From an uncultured Bacteroidota bacterium (GTDB lineage: Bacteria > Bacteroidota > Bacteroidia > JABEUT01): a stretch of DNA of 64,000 nucleotides. Made by a program: the position numbers and the translations under genes. Below the pieces are notes generated by a model that was not told the DNA's origin, did no database searches, and saw only the letters and a program-made list of their open reading frames with translations. Where the stretch lies: positions 1 to 64,000 of the forward strand of contig CAIWVW010000132.1 in the NCBI GenBank assembly GCA_903916255.1. The letters run 5' to 3'. Below, piece after piece: positions 8,521 through 17,192 of this stretch (position 1 is its first letter; each line of letters begins with the position of its first letter).

Positions 8521-9915
8521 GGAAGCGTGAATAGAATTTATAATTTCTCCATCCACAGTTCCTTCTTCATTGATGGAATTGAGCCGCACGGTATATATGG
8601 AGTTTTTAAGTATTTCATTTGATGGAATCCGTACACGGACATAATTGTCGGTGTGACCGTATTGCCAGCCGTCATTGATATGTCCTTCAAATAATACAAT
8701 TTTTTCCTGTCCTAAATTATTTATATAAAATTGCCTTAATTTCTTTTCAGATAGTATCCTCAACATGCGGGTTCTTTTCTTACGGACATCCACAGGAATA
8801 ATATCCCTGCTCTCCGCTGCCAGTGTATTACTCCGCTCGGAATAAGTGAAGGCATGGAGATAAGAAACATCCAGTTCATTCAGGAAATTATAGGTTTCTA
8901 AAAAAAGTTCTTCTGTTTCTCCGGGAAAGCCTGTAATCACATCCGCACCTATGCAACAATGCGGCATAAGGGATTTGATTAAAGTCACTCTTTCTACGTA
9001 TAATTCCCGCAAATATCTGCGGCGCATAGCCTTAAGTATAGTATTAGAGCCTGATTGCAGCGGTATATGAAAATGCGGAACAAATTTTTCCGAGGTAGCT
9101 ATGAATTTGATAATATCGTCAGTTAGGAGGTTTGGTTCAATAGAGGAGATTCGGAAACGCACCGGAATAGTTACATTTTCCAATGCCCGAACTAAATCAT
9201 AAAAATTTTCTTTGTGCCCCAAACCTCCTAAGGCAGACTTGGAATAATTGCCAGTCGGGCCCCGGCTTCCAAAATCCCCAAGATTTACACCTGTCAGCAC
9301 AATTTCTTTTACTCCTTTATCTGCAATTTGGTAAACATCTTTCAACACATTTTCAATCGTATTGCTGCGGCTTGCTCCCCTTGCCAATGGTATGGTGCAA
9401 TAAGAACAACTGTAATCGCAACCATCCTGAACTTTCAGGAAACTGCGCGTGCGGTCGCCGGAAGAATAGGAAGCATGAAACTCCAGCGGTTGCTCAATTT
9501 CGCAGGAATGGATTTCCGTAAATTTATTTTTTAAAGCCCCTTTAGAGCCTGTCCCGAATATATTTCGGGAGGTTTGGGGCAAATAATTTCCAATATTGAA
9601 TTTCTCCGACGCTCCAAGCACAACATCCACACCTTCTATTTTGGCAATTTCTTCCGGTTTTAATTGGGCATAACAACCAATCACTGCAATAAAAGCCTCC
9701 GGCGAAAAATTCAGCGCATTACGCACCACCATGCGGCATTCTTTGTCAGCTTCGTTGGTAACAGAGCAGGTATTTATAATATAGACATCGGCTTTCTCCT
9801 TAAAGTTGACTTTACTGAACCCCTGCGCCTCCAACCGCTGCCCTATAGCCGACGATTCGGAATAGTTCAGTTTGCATCCAAGCGTGTAAATGGCAAAGGT
9901 AGGGTTGGCGTTCAT
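8485..9915 (-). CDS. mtaB: tRNA t6A37 methylthiotransferase MtaB, with repeat-derived inserts
   Basis: A radical-SAM enzyme that adds a methylthio group to t6A at position 37 of ANN-decoding tRNAs. The N-terminal domain has Cys14, Cys50 and Cys81 for one 4Fe-4S cluster. The radical-SAM motif CDYSCSYC has Cys166, Cys170 and Cys173. A TRAM-like RNA-binding domain lies at the C-terminus. Two low-complexity segments interrupt conserved regions: P113-N130 and S217-K235. The underlying DNA of both matches intergenic repeats of this window. The last nine or so residues (YNFQLSTLN) are encoded by an AAAGTT-type repeat. The enzyme is probably still active because all cluster ligands remain. First gene of the lgt operon. 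Confidence 0.93.
   Translation of the reverse strand: MNANPTFAIYTLGCKLNYSESSAIGQRLEAQGFSKVNFKEKADVYIINTCSVTNEADKECRMVVRNALNFSPEAFIAVIGCYAQLKPEEIAKIEGVDVVLGASEKFNIGNYLPQTSRNIFGTGSKGALKNKFTEIHSCEIEQPLEFHASYSSGDRTRSFLKVQDGCDYSCSYCTIPLARGASRSNTIENVLKDVYQIADKGVKEIVLTGVNLGDFGSRGPTGNYSKSALGGLGHKENFYDLVRALENVTIPVRFRISSIEPNLLTDDIIKFIATSEKFVPHFHIPLQSGSNTILKAMRRRYLRELYVERVTLIKSLMPHCCIGADVITGFPGETEELFLETYNFLNELDVSYLHAFTYSERSNTLAAESRDIIPVDVRKKRTRMLRILSEKKLRQFYINNLGQEKIVLFEGHINDGWQYGHTDNYVRVRIPSNEILKNSIYTVRLNSINEEGTVDGEIINSIHASETYNFQLSTLN
9215..9272. repeat. Repeat-derived insert in mtaB (family F4 variant)
   Basis: The minus strand contains GACTGGCAATTA preceded by AGCCGGGGCCC. This is a diverged copy of the 26-bp repeat at 37057-37082 and 47266-47291. 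It is in frame and encodes roughly residues 215-233 of MtaB, including T-G-N, the same tripeptide the repeat encodes at the end of the WG-repeat protein. Confidence 0.6.
9531..9580. repeat. Repeat-derived insert in mtaB (palindrome plus CTAAAGGGGCTTTAA)
   Basis: It contains a 7-bp inverted repeat TCCCGAA/TTCGGGA (9552-9558 and 9564-9570). On the minus strand it also contains CTAAAGGGGCTTTAA, the same 15-mer found in the intergenic hairpin at about 34537-34551. It is in frame and encodes about residues 113-128 of MtaB. Confidence 0.65.
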
Positions 9916-9919
9916 AGAG

Positions 9920-9927
9920 CAAAAATA
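9920..9927 (-). promoter_or_regulatory. -7 promoter element of mtaB operon, predicted leaderless
   Basis: Minus strand TATTTTTG, an exact TAnnTTTG match, then CTCT and the mtaB ATG. Only four bases separate the element from the start codon, so transcription should begin at or next to the A of ATG. Confidence 0.55.
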
Positions 9928-9969
9928 GGCATTTGCGGGAAATCTGGCCTTTGCTGTGATTAGGGATAT

Positions 9970-9977
9970 TATCTTTG
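9970..9977 (+). promoter_or_regulatory. -7 promoter element TATCTTTG
   Basis: Exact TAnnTTTG match 18 bases before the ATG at 9996. It also explains why the TTG at 9975 is not the real start: it lies within the promoter. Confidence 0.55.
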
Positions 9978-9995
9978 AATTCTCCTAATGACATT

Positions 9996-11612
9996 ATGCA
10001 TCGGAAAATAAACTCATATTTTGCATTCCTCCCCCTCCTTTTCATTCTCTCATGCGGAAGGAACGCTAACTATGAAACCGGCAATGTTTTCAGGTATAAC
10101 GAGATGGGTGATATAACCTCACTCGACCCTGCCGAAGCCCGCAATTTTGAAAACCTGTGGGTGGATAACCAACTGTATAACGGGCTCATCCAAACGGGAG
10201 ATTCATTCAGCATAAAACCATGTATTGCCAAAAAATGGGAAATATCTGCCGATGGATTGACCTATACTTTCCACTTGCGAAACGATGTTTTTTTCCAGGA
10301 TAATGAAGTGTTCCCAAATGGGAAAGGAAGGAAAGTAACAGCCCATGATTTTGTTTTTACGTTCAACCGGTTGCTGGACCCGAGAGTATCGGATGCCACC
10401 TCGTTATTAGAAAAAGCCAACGACTTTAATGCCCCAAATGATTCCACTTTTGTAATTCACTTAAAAACCCCGTTCGCACCTTTCCTGCATATATTATTGA
10501 TGAAATATTTTTCGGTTGTGCCGGAAGAAGCGGTAAAAAAATATGGAATGGATTTTGGCGAAAACCCTGTTGGCACAGGCCCTTTCAGGCTTATAAAATG
10601 GGAACATGGCAATGCCATGGTATTAAAACGAAATCCCAATTATTTCGAAAAGGATGCTGCCGGAAACAGGTTGCCCTATCTCAATGGAGTTATTATTTCG
10701 TTTTTAAAAGATGAGGAAACTTCCTTCCTTGAATTTATGGATGGTAAATTCGATATGGTTTCCGGAATCAATGCCATTAACCCCAGAGTGGCTTTCACGC
10801 CAGATGGACAACTACGAAAGGAATTTGCTGATAAAGTATATATACAAAGAACGCCATTTATTAAAACCGATTATTTAGGTTTTATTTTAGACAGCAAAAA
10901 TAGCAATTCCGCTTTAGCAAACCCGCTGGTACGCGAAGCTATAAACTACGCCATCAACAGAGAAGAAATAGTCCGCTACCTCCGCTACAATACAGGTATT
11001 CCGGCTGAAAATGGCTTTATTCCTCAACTTTTGCCCGGGCATGGAAAAATAGCGGGATATTGTTATAACCCCGATAAAGCGCTTGATTTATTAAAACAAG
11101 CCGGATACCCTAATGGCAAAGGCTTATCCTATATTTCACTTTTTGTTTCCGCACAGGATTATCAATTAGCGGAAGCCTTGCAGGCACAACTTCAAAATGT
11201 GGGCATACGATTGAAAGTGGAAACCGAACAACCGGCCATCCTCGCCGAAGGCGTAGCGAACGGACAATGCTACTTTTTCAAAAAATCGTGGATTGGCGAT
11301 TATCCTGACGGAGAAAATTTCCTTTCGCTTTTTTACAGCAAAAGTTTCTCGCCCGGCGGAATTAATTATACGCATTACGCAAATGCCTCTTTCGATTCCC
11401 TATATGCCCACGCTATTTGCGAAACAAATGATTCCGCCCGTGCGGCAGAATATACCCAAATGGATAGAATGATAGTGGATGCCGCCCCTATTGTGCCTCT
11501 TTATTATGACGAAGTAATACGTCTGGTAAATAAAAGAGTAAGCGGTCTTCCTTTAGACCCGTTAAACTCACTTGACTTAAGGTATGTGAGGAAGATTGAG
11601 CCAAAACAATAA
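9996..11612 (+). CDS. Peptide/nickel-type ABC transporter substrate-binding lipoprotein
   Basis: A family 5 solute-binding protein (OppA/DppA type) that captures peptides or similar ligands for an ABC importer. The signal peptide ends in a lipobox (LLFILSC), so it is membrane anchored. Typical features include the early segment GDITSLDPAEARNFE, then AKKWEISADGLTYTFHLR and NPVGTGPFRLIKWEHG, and late VREAINYAINREEIVRYL. The length of 538 residues is normal. The ATG at 9996 is preferred over TTG at 9975 because the latter lies inside the -7 element. No permease or ATPase genes are nearby, so it serves a transporter encoded elsewhere. Confidence 0.92.
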   Translation: MHRKINSYFAFLPLLFILSCGRNANYETGNVFRYNEMGDITSLDPAEARNFENLWVDNQLYNGLIQTGDSFSIKPCIAKKWEISADGLTYTFHLRNDVFFQDNEVFPNGKGRKVTAHDFVFTFNRLLDPRVSDATSLLEKANDFNAPNDSTFVIHLKTPFAPFLHILLMKYFSVVPEEAVKKYGMDFGENPVGTGPFRLIKWEHGNAMVLKRNPNYFEKDAAGNRLPYLNGVIISFLKDEETSFLEFMDGKFDMVSGINAINPRVAFTPDGQLRKEFADKVYIQRTPFIKTDYLGFILDSKNSNSALANPLVREAINYAINREEIVRYLRYNTGIPAENGFIPQLLPGHGKIAGYCYNPDKALDLLKQAGYPNGKGLSYISLFVSAQDYQLAEALQAQLQNVGIRLKVETEQPAILAEGVANGQCYFFKKSWIGDYPDGENFLSLFYSKSFSPGGINYTHYANASFDSLYAHAICETNDSARAAEYTQMDRMIVDAAPIVPLYYDEVIRLVNKRVSGLPLDPLNSLDLRYVRKIEPKQ

Positions 11613-11725
11613 AAAGAATCTGCTGTTTTATCTAAAATATTTACATTAGCCTTCATTTTGTAAAAACCCCGTCCTCACCCAGCCTCATTTAAACTAAATA
11701 TTTGCATTCATCTTTTCTTATTTCC
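11613..11725. other. Short intergenic gap
   Basis: AT-rich. It contains a near-match to the -7 element (AATATTTG, about 11697-11704) before the protease lipoprotein gene. I see no hairpin terminator after the substrate-binding protein. Confidence 0.4.
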
Positions 11726-13429
11726 ATGAAAATAGTCAATAAAATAATTCAGTTCTTTTACTTTATAATTGTAATTTATATTTCTACCATTATATCGGGA
11801 TGTGCGGGGATATTCGGCACATCGCGCAATGTTACATTTATTACCAAACAAGATAGCGTAAAGGTTGTAGCCTACCCTAATTTCGATATTGGCGGCGACA
11901 GCATAGTAGTACCCATGCACGGAAACAAAGGCACCGTGAAGTTGAAAGACAAGATGAAATATTACACTATTAAAGAAGAAAAGAAAGGCTACGAAACCAA
12001 ATCAATATATGTAAACGTAAATAACCTGAATGCCTGGAAGCTGCTTGATATGCTTGTACCCCTATCCTGCGATGTATATTTGCTTTCGGGTGCCGGTTCC
12101 ACCACCGTGAATAACCCGGCCGGAGGAACAACGGTGCAGGAAGGCCACCTGTTCCCATTTGCGCTTTACGGCGGCACTTTCGGCTGGGCCATGATTTTCT
12201 TCGGCCACTGGGCCACATACAATAAAGAATATGCGCTGCCTGAGCTTCAACATGCGCTGCCTGTGGGCCATACTTTACTCGACACCAACCGCAGAGCCGA
12301 CAGCAGCAAAAAGGTGTATGTTAAAAATGTGGCCATCAATATTTCAAAAGACAGTATGGTGGAATATTATTACCAATCTCCCGAGGATTACAACAAGCAT
12401 AAGTCATACAAAAAGGAATACATCGGTGATGCTTATACTGTTAAGCATTCCATATACAGAGACAGCCTGAATGATTACCTGATGCGCTGGAACTACATCG
12501 ACACCAACAAAGGGTTCTTTTCATTTGTATACAAAAAAAGTTGTTATATACGCTGCACCGTCGAGGGAATTACCATTAATACTATTGGCAGCAAAACGGT
12601 ATTCAACCTGAGGTCGGACTGGAAGTTGTATGGAGTTACGGGTGACAAGGAAATATACAAAACTAAACTCACCGGATTATCTGAAATGCGCAATTTTTAT
12701 ATAACCGATTACACCGTTGGCACGCTTATGACCGATGCACTGACGGAAGCCCTGGCGCAGTTTCTCGATTTAGATACTGTTTCGAAATGCCTGGCCAGCC
12801 ACACCGCCAATATGAAAGCGATGAACGATTGGGATACCCTGAAGTTTTCCGATTCGGGCATGGTGAAATCCTTGCAGGAAGCCGTTAAAGCAGTCGTAAC
12901 CGTTAAAACCCCCGAAGGGCATGGCAGCGGTTGTATTGTTTCGCACGATGGGTACATTGTTACCAATTACCACGTTATTGCGGAAGATACATCAGACGAG
13001 GTGAAGATTATTACATCAGACGGCGATTCGCTGAAAGCCAAATATATACGGAGCAATACTTCGTATGATTTGGCATTGCTGAAAATTGAAAAAGCGGGCA
13101 ACTATAAATTCTTCAGCCCGAACCTGAGCGCCGAAATTAATGTGGGGACCGAAGTGTATGCCATTGGAACCCCTACCGATATTGAATTGGGCCAAACAAT
13201 GACAAGGGGAATCATCTCGAGCAAGCGCAAAATAGGCGACCGTATTTTAATACAGACCGACGTAAGTGTAAACCCCGGAAACAGTGGTGGCGGGCTGGTT
13301 GATGATAAAGGCGTGCTGCAGGGAATTGTAAATGCTTCCCTTATACGCTGGGGTGTACAGGGCATTAGCTTTGCTATTCCCGCGCACTATATACAGGATG
13401 CATTGAAGATAAAATTTGTGCAGAGGTAA
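11726..13429 (+). CDS. Lipoprotein with C-terminal trypsin-like (HtrA/DegP-type) protease domain
   Basis: A 567-residue protein with an N-terminal hydrophobic segment and lipobox-like IISGC, so probably lipid anchored. The C-terminal third is a chymotrypsin-fold serine protease with a complete triad: His416 (VTNYHVI), Asp448 (SYDLALLKI) and Ser520 in NPGNSGGGL. No PDZ domain follows, unlike DegP. The first 380 residues do not match a family I can name; the early part (about 30-90) resembles a PEGA-like beta segment. The ATG at 11726 is chosen over an upstream start because it directly precedes the signal peptide. Role inferred: envelope quality control or processing of a specific partner. Confidence 0.8.
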   Translation: MKIVNKIIQFFYFIIVIYISTIISGCAGIFGTSRNVTFITKQDSVKVVAYPNFDIGGDSIVVPMHGNKGTVKLKDKMKYYTIKEEKKGYETKSIYVNVNNLNAWKLLDMLVPLSCDVYLLSGAGSTTVNNPAGGTTVQEGHLFPFALYGGTFGWAMIFFGHWATYNKEYALPELQHALPVGHTLLDTNRRADSSKKVYVKNVAINISKDSMVEYYYQSPEDYNKHKSYKKEYIGDAYTVKHSIYRDSLNDYLMRWNYIDTNKGFFSFVYKKSCYIRCTVEGITINTIGSKTVFNLRSDWKLYGVTGDKEIYKTKLTGLSEMRNFYITDYTVGTLMTDALTEALAQFLDLDTVSKCLASHTANMKAMNDWDTLKFSDSGMVKSLQEAVKAVVTVKTPEGHGSGCIVSHDGYIVTNYHVIAEDTSDEVKIITSDGDSLKAKYIRSNTSYDLALLKIEKAGNYKFFSPNLSAEINVGTEVYAIGTPTDIELGQTMTRGIISSKRKIGDRILIQTDVSVNPGNSGGGLVDDKGVLQGIVNASLIRWGVQGISFAIPAHYIQDALKIKFVQR

Positions 13430-13446
13430 TTTCTTGCAAAGGCAAG

Positions 13447-13519
13447 TTTCTCGCAAAGACGCAAAAGCCGCTATGAAAATACATGCTTTACTTTGCGAGT
13501 CTTGCGTCTTTGCGAGAAA
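13447..13519. repeat. Inverted repeat, 18-bp perfect arms
   Basis: Arms 13447-13464 (TTTCTCGCAAAGACGCAA) and 13502-13519 are exact reverse complements around a 37-base loop. It lies between the protease gene and the convergent HTH gene. It resembles dispersed REP-like elements and may also act as a transcript 3' structure. Confidence 0.8.
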
Positions 13520-13563
13520 TCCGCTTTTTCTGAGAGCATCCGCGCAATCTGCGGGAAATACTT

Positions 13564-13995
13564 TTAACCTCCCCCATTGCCTTTTTCTTCCGGTTTCACA
13601 TACCCCTCCCTTCGCGGGTCTTGCGGAGTACTAACCCATTTAATTTTTACCCTGGTAGGTACATTATTAAATCGGGATGCTATTAGCATATCTTGTGGGA
13701 TGTTTTTAAAATATACTCCTATCAGACGGTTTAAAACAAATGCATTGCCCTTATCTACCATTTTAAGCGCTGCATCCATTAAATGGTCCTTAATGTTGCG
13801 ATAGGCTATGTCCCTTAGGTTTTCTGCTTTATCTGCGTAATCGTTGTCTTCTTTCAGCCAGCGGTAATGCGTGCTGGTAGCTATTTTAATCAGTTTGGCG
13901 GCTTTCCACACATTGCCAAAATTGGCTTCGAGCGAATAAAGCATCAATTCCTTTTTGTGGGCTGTTGTTTTAGCTGAACTATTCCCCATATCCAT
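13564..13995 (-). CDS. Orphan helix-turn-helix protein, resembles phage terminase small subunit
   Basis: A 143-residue protein. Residues about 15-50 read like a homeodomain-like HTH: an N-terminal helix, then FGNVWKAAKLIKIATSTHYRW followed by LKEDNDYADKAENLRD. This is the arrangement in small terminase subunits and related DNA-binding proteins, where a tryptophan-containing recognition helix is followed by an acidic K-E-D-x-x-Y/F-A segment. No other phage gene is nearby, so a terminase role is unlikely; it could be a domesticated DNA-binding protein or a phage remnant. Promoter candidate TATACTTG (7 of 8) is at 14007-14014. The C-terminus is disordered and glycine rich. Confidence 0.55.
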   Translation of the reverse strand: MDMGNSSAKTTAHKKELMLYSLEANFGNVWKAAKLIKIATSTHYRWLKEDNDYADKAENLRDIAYRNIKDHLMDAALKMVDKGNAFVLNRLIGVYFKNIPQDMLIASRFNNVPTRVKIKWVSTPQDPRREGYVKPEEKGNGGG

Positions 13996-14075
13996 TGAAT
14001 TTACTGCAAGTATAGGGTGGCAAAAAGTGGTTTATTGGAAAGTCAATGACTTTTATATCCCGGTATCTTTTCCGC

Positions 14076-15035
14076 CTATTTTTTTGTGCCGAACTTGGCG
14101 ATATCTTTTAATACATTATTATTCAACTTGAATGTAGCCATTAAATCATTCATTTCAGCAGAGGTTTTAGTTGCGTCGGAATAGGCTAATATGGCCCCGT
14201 CGGAACAGTTGACAACCCAACACATATATGAATGGTTAGCTATGTCAGCAAATCCGGTAGTATAAAGATAAGCACAGGAAGGGGCTAAAGCTAAAACAGA
14301 ATCTTCCAAATCACTCTGGCTCACTACCTGGTATTTAAAAGGGTAATTAGCTTTTAAATTATCCTCCATGTCTTCGTTTACACAAGCCGAAGAAATAAGA
14401 AGGGTTTTTTGTGAAAGAATATGTTTATTCTCATTAACCATATCTTTTAAATCAACCGATTTTTGACTGCCGGCTTCATATTTAAAAATATAGCTTTCCC
14501 TCAACAAATAGTATGCAAAATCAGCTTCTTCCGGAATGAGCATATCCAAAGTGGCTCCATAAATTGGAATTCTTTTCAAATCGGTGCTTATACCAAATTC
14601 AGGAAAACTTCCGCTAACAACGTTAGCATTGGCATTTATATTCCAACTTAATTCGCGGTTAAACTCCATCCAGTTGCAACAATAAATCAATACATATTTA
14701 TCGGACCCATTCTTTAATAATTCTCTCACTTCTTCCCTGGTTTTAAATAAAACAGGTTTGCTGTTAAAAGTCCAGAATTTTGCCGAAGCTTTCAAATTAT
14801 CGTTAAACTCATCATTAGTTTTGGTATATAAATCTATTGACTGTTCGTCTTCATTCTTATTAAATTCCTTTATCAAATTTGGAGACAGTGAATTAAGGAC
14901 CATAATGGGTTGCCTGTCTTTCAATTCCACAGCTTCATTATGACTGGGAGTGGAAAACTTGCCGCTTTGGGCATAAAGGGCTGTGGTAAAAACTACCAGC
15001 GTAAGTAAGGTGTAAAATGATTTATTTGTTTTCAT
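14076..15035 (-). CDS. Exported protein of unknown function
   Basis: A 319-residue protein with a clear Sec signal peptide (MKTNKSFYTLLTLVVFTTALYAQ), so predicted periplasmic or secreted. The ATG at 15035 is used; the longer ORF adds 20 residues that would spoil the signal peptide. The body has no motif I recognise. A short hydrophobic, cysteine-containing stretch (KYVLIYCCNWMEFNREL) and another cysteine (LLISSACVNEDMED) are notable. No lipobox or T9SS tail is present. A TATTTTTG promoter element at 15052-15059 on the minus strand lies 16 bases upstream. It stands alone between the HTH gene and the kor operon. Confidence 0.6.
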   Translation of the reverse strand: MKTNKSFYTLLTLVVFTTALYAQSGKFSTPSHNEAVELKDRQPIMVLNSLSPNLIKEFNKNEDEQSIDLYTKTNDEFNDNLKASAKFWTFNSKPVLFKTREEVRELLKNGSDKYVLIYCCNWMEFNRELSWNINANANVVSGSFPEFGISTDLKRIPIYGATLDMLIPEEADFAYYLLRESYIFKYEAGSQKSVDLKDMVNENKHILSQKTLLISSACVNEDMEDNLKANYPFKYQVVSQSDLEDSVLALAPSCAYLYTTGFADIANHSYMCWVVNCSDGAILAYSDATKTSAEMNDLMATFKLNNNVLKDIAKFGTKK

Positions 15036-15051
15036 TGATTTTATAAAAGAG

Positions 15052-15059
15052 CAAAAATA
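15052..15059 (-). promoter_or_regulatory. -7 promoter element TATTTTTG
   Basis: Exact TAnnTTTG on the minus strand, 16 bases upstream of the ATG at 15035. Confidence 0.45.
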
Positions 15060-15410
15060 TAGTTTTATTTTAAGTGCCTTGCATATGCCACCCATTTGCT
15101 ACACAACTTAATTGCAACAGTAATTTAAAACTGGTGTTGCACTTATAACTCAAAGGTTATCTGCCGGAAACAATCTGTGTTGCCGTTTGAAAAACCCTTG
15201 AAAAGTGTAGCATATCGGAAAAGAAACAGGCTGTTTTTCTAAATTCAACAATCAACTGTTCATACTTTATAATTGTATGACATATTACCATGTGTTGGTC
15301 TTCTAAAAAGTAATAACTTTGGCAACCCAAATCAGTAGAAAGTTCATAAAGTTCCTAAAGTCAGGACTTTATAAACTTGATGAACTTTATAAACTTTATA
15401 ACTCAAGGAA
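15060..15410. other. Intergenic control region before the kor operon
   Basis: About 350 bases without a gene. It holds the kor operon promoter (15314-15321) and, from about 15335 to 15402, a tract of AAAGTT/AACTTT units (for example CATAAAGTTCCTAAAG and ATAAACTTTATAAC) that could fold in the 5' leader. I found no tRNA or other RNA gene. Confidence 0.55.
15314..15321 (+). promoter_or_regulatory. -7 promoter element of kor operon
   Basis: TAACTTTG, an exact match to TAnnTTTG. It gives a leader of about 85 bases containing the AAAGTT-type repeat tract before the TTG start at 15411. Confidence 0.5.
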
Positions 15411-17192
15411 TTGGAACCAACAAACATTAAAGACCCGGAGTACTTCCACAAAGTGGTCGATTGCCAATATGCCTGTCCGGCGCATACCCCCGTACCGGAA
15501 TATATCCGGCTGATAGCGGAACAAAAATATACCGAAGCCTATATGGTAAACTGGGAATCGAATGTATTCCCGGGTATCCTTGGCAGAACCTGCGACCGTC
15601 CCTGCGAACCGGCTTGCCGCCGCGGACGTGTTGAAAAAGAACCGGTTGCTATCTGCCGCCTGAAAAGGGTTGCTGCCGATAACAAGGATGATGTAAAGCA
15701 CCTGATGCCTAAAATACCAACCACCAAAAATGGCAAAAAGATTGCCATGGTGGGAGCAGGCCCCGCATCCTTAACCGTTGCCCGCGACCTTGCACCGCAA
15801 GGTTATGAACTTCATTTATATGATGAACAAAAAGCAGGCGGAGGCTTCATGCGAAGCCAGATACCTTCTTTCCGTTTGCCTGAAACCGTATTGGATGAAG
15901 AAGTGAACTATATATTGGATATGGGCGTTGTGTCTACATTCAATACCCGTGTAAACAGCCTTGCTGAATTGCTTACCAAAGGCTATGATGCCATATTTGT
16001 GGGTTCAGGCGCTCCCCGCGGACGCGATTTGGACCTGCCGGGAAGACAGGAAGCTAAAGCTAATATCCACATTGGTATTGACTGGCTGGCAAGTGTAGCT
16101 TTTGAACATATTACCAAAATAGGTAAAAAGGTAATCGTTTTAGGTGGTGGTAACACCGCTATGGACTGTTGCCGTACCGCTCGCCGCCTCGGTGGCGACC
16201 ATGTAAAGGTGTTGGTTCGTTCACCATTTGCCGAAATGAAAGCCTCCCCTTGGGAAAAGGAAGATGCTGCACATGAAGATATCCCAATTATAGATAACCA
16301 CGTTCCAAAGGCATTTATCGTTGAAAACGGAAAGCTGAAAGGCATGACCTTTGACAGGGTGAAACCGGTACGTGATGAAAACGGAAAGCGTAGCCTCGTA
16401 TCTACCGGAGAACCGGAAGTATTTGTTGAAGCAGATGATGTGTTAATAGCTGTGGGACAGGAAAACTCCTTCCCATGGATTGAACGCAACATCGGTATCG
16501 AATTCGACAAATGGGATATGCCTGTTGTAGATCCTACTACCTTCCAATCTACTAACCCTAAGGTATTTTTTGGCGGCGATGCTGCATTCGGACCGAAAAA
16601 CGTAATTACTGCAGTAGCCCACGGACATTATGCTGCCGTATCTATTGACCTGATGTGTAGAGGAGAGGACATCACTAAACGCCCTTCACCATACACCAAT
16701 TTGGTAAGCACCAAAATGGGCGTGCATGAATGGAGTTACGATAATCAGGTAACTACCGATATACGTTACAAAGTTCCGCATGCGGAAAAGAAAATGACGT
16801 TGAAAGACCGCAAGCATGAAGTGGAACTTGGGTTTGATGTAGCCACCGGATTTAAAGAAGCTGAACGCTGCCTGAACTGCGATGTTCAAACAGTATTCAC
16901 GGAAAGCAAATGCATAGAGTGCGACGCCTGTGTGGATATTTGCCCTACATCATGCATCACCTTCACCATGAATGAAGATAGTGAAAACGATTTGCGCAAG
17001 CATTTGAAAGCTCCGGCAACAAACAAATCGCAGGATTTGTACGTTTCTAAAACATTGCCAACCGCAAGGGTAATGGTGAAAGACGAGGATGTTTGCCTGC
17101 ACTGCGGGCTATGCGCAGAACGCTGCCCAACCGCAGCATGGGATATGCAGAAATATATTTATAATACAACTAAAGCCAGTAAAGTATGGTAG
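15411..17192 (+). CDS. GltD-like FAD/NAD(P)-dependent oxidoreductase with two C-terminal 4Fe-4S clusters
   Basis: A 593-residue flavoprotein. The N-terminus has the Cys-rich 4Fe-4S binding region of glutamate synthase small subunits (CQYACPAHTPVPEY, CDRPCEPACRRG). An FAD site (MVGAGPASLTVARDL), an NAD(P)H site (VLGGGNTAMDCCRTARR) and an FAD closing motif (FFGGDAAFGPKNVITAV) follow. Two ferredoxin motifs end the protein: CIECDACVDICP and CLHCGLCAERCP. It overlaps the alpha subunit gene by 7 bases. Inferred role: moving electrons between NAD(P)H and the ferredoxin used by the adjacent 2-oxoacid oxidoreductase, rather than glutamate synthesis. The start is an unusual TTG, the only in-frame start that keeps the N-terminal Cys domain; AAGGA directly precedes it. 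Confidence 0.85.
   Translation: MEPTNIKDPEYFHKVVDCQYACPAHTPVPEYIRLIAEQKYTEAYMVNWESNVFPGILGRTCDRPCEPACRRGRVEKEPVAICRLKRVAADNKDDVKHLMPKIPTTKNGKKIAMVGAGPASLTVARDLAPQGYELHLYDEQKAGGGFMRSQIPSFRLPETVLDEEVNYILDMGVVSTFNTRVNSLAELLTKGYDAIFVGSGAPRGRDLDLPGRQEAKANIHIGIDWLASVAFEHITKIGKKVIVLGGGNTAMDCCRTARRLGGDHVKVLVRSPFAEMKASPWEKEDAAHEDIPIIDNHVPKAFIVENGKLKGMTFDRVKPVRDENGKRSLVSTGEPEVFVEADDVLIAVGQENSFPWIERNIGIEFDKWDMPVVDPTTFQSTNPKVFFGGDAAFGPKNVITAVAHGHYAAVSIDLMCRGEDITKRPSPYTNLVSTKMGVHEWSYDNQVTTDIRYKVPHAEKKMTLKDRKHEVELGFDVATGFKEAERCLNCDVQTVFTESKCIECDACVDICPTSCITFTMNEDSENDLRKHLKAPATNKSQDLYVSKTLPTARVMVKDEDVCLHCGLCAERCPTAAWDMQKYIYNTTKASKVW

Noticed and set aside
13564-13995. Prophage remnant
   Set aside because: Only one terminase-like HTH gene is present, with no portal, capsid, integrase or att-like repeats around it.
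15060-15410. tRNA or small RNA gene upstream of the kor operon
   Set aside because: No cloverleaf or conserved T-loop sequence was seen. The structure-forming tracts are AAAGTT repeats.
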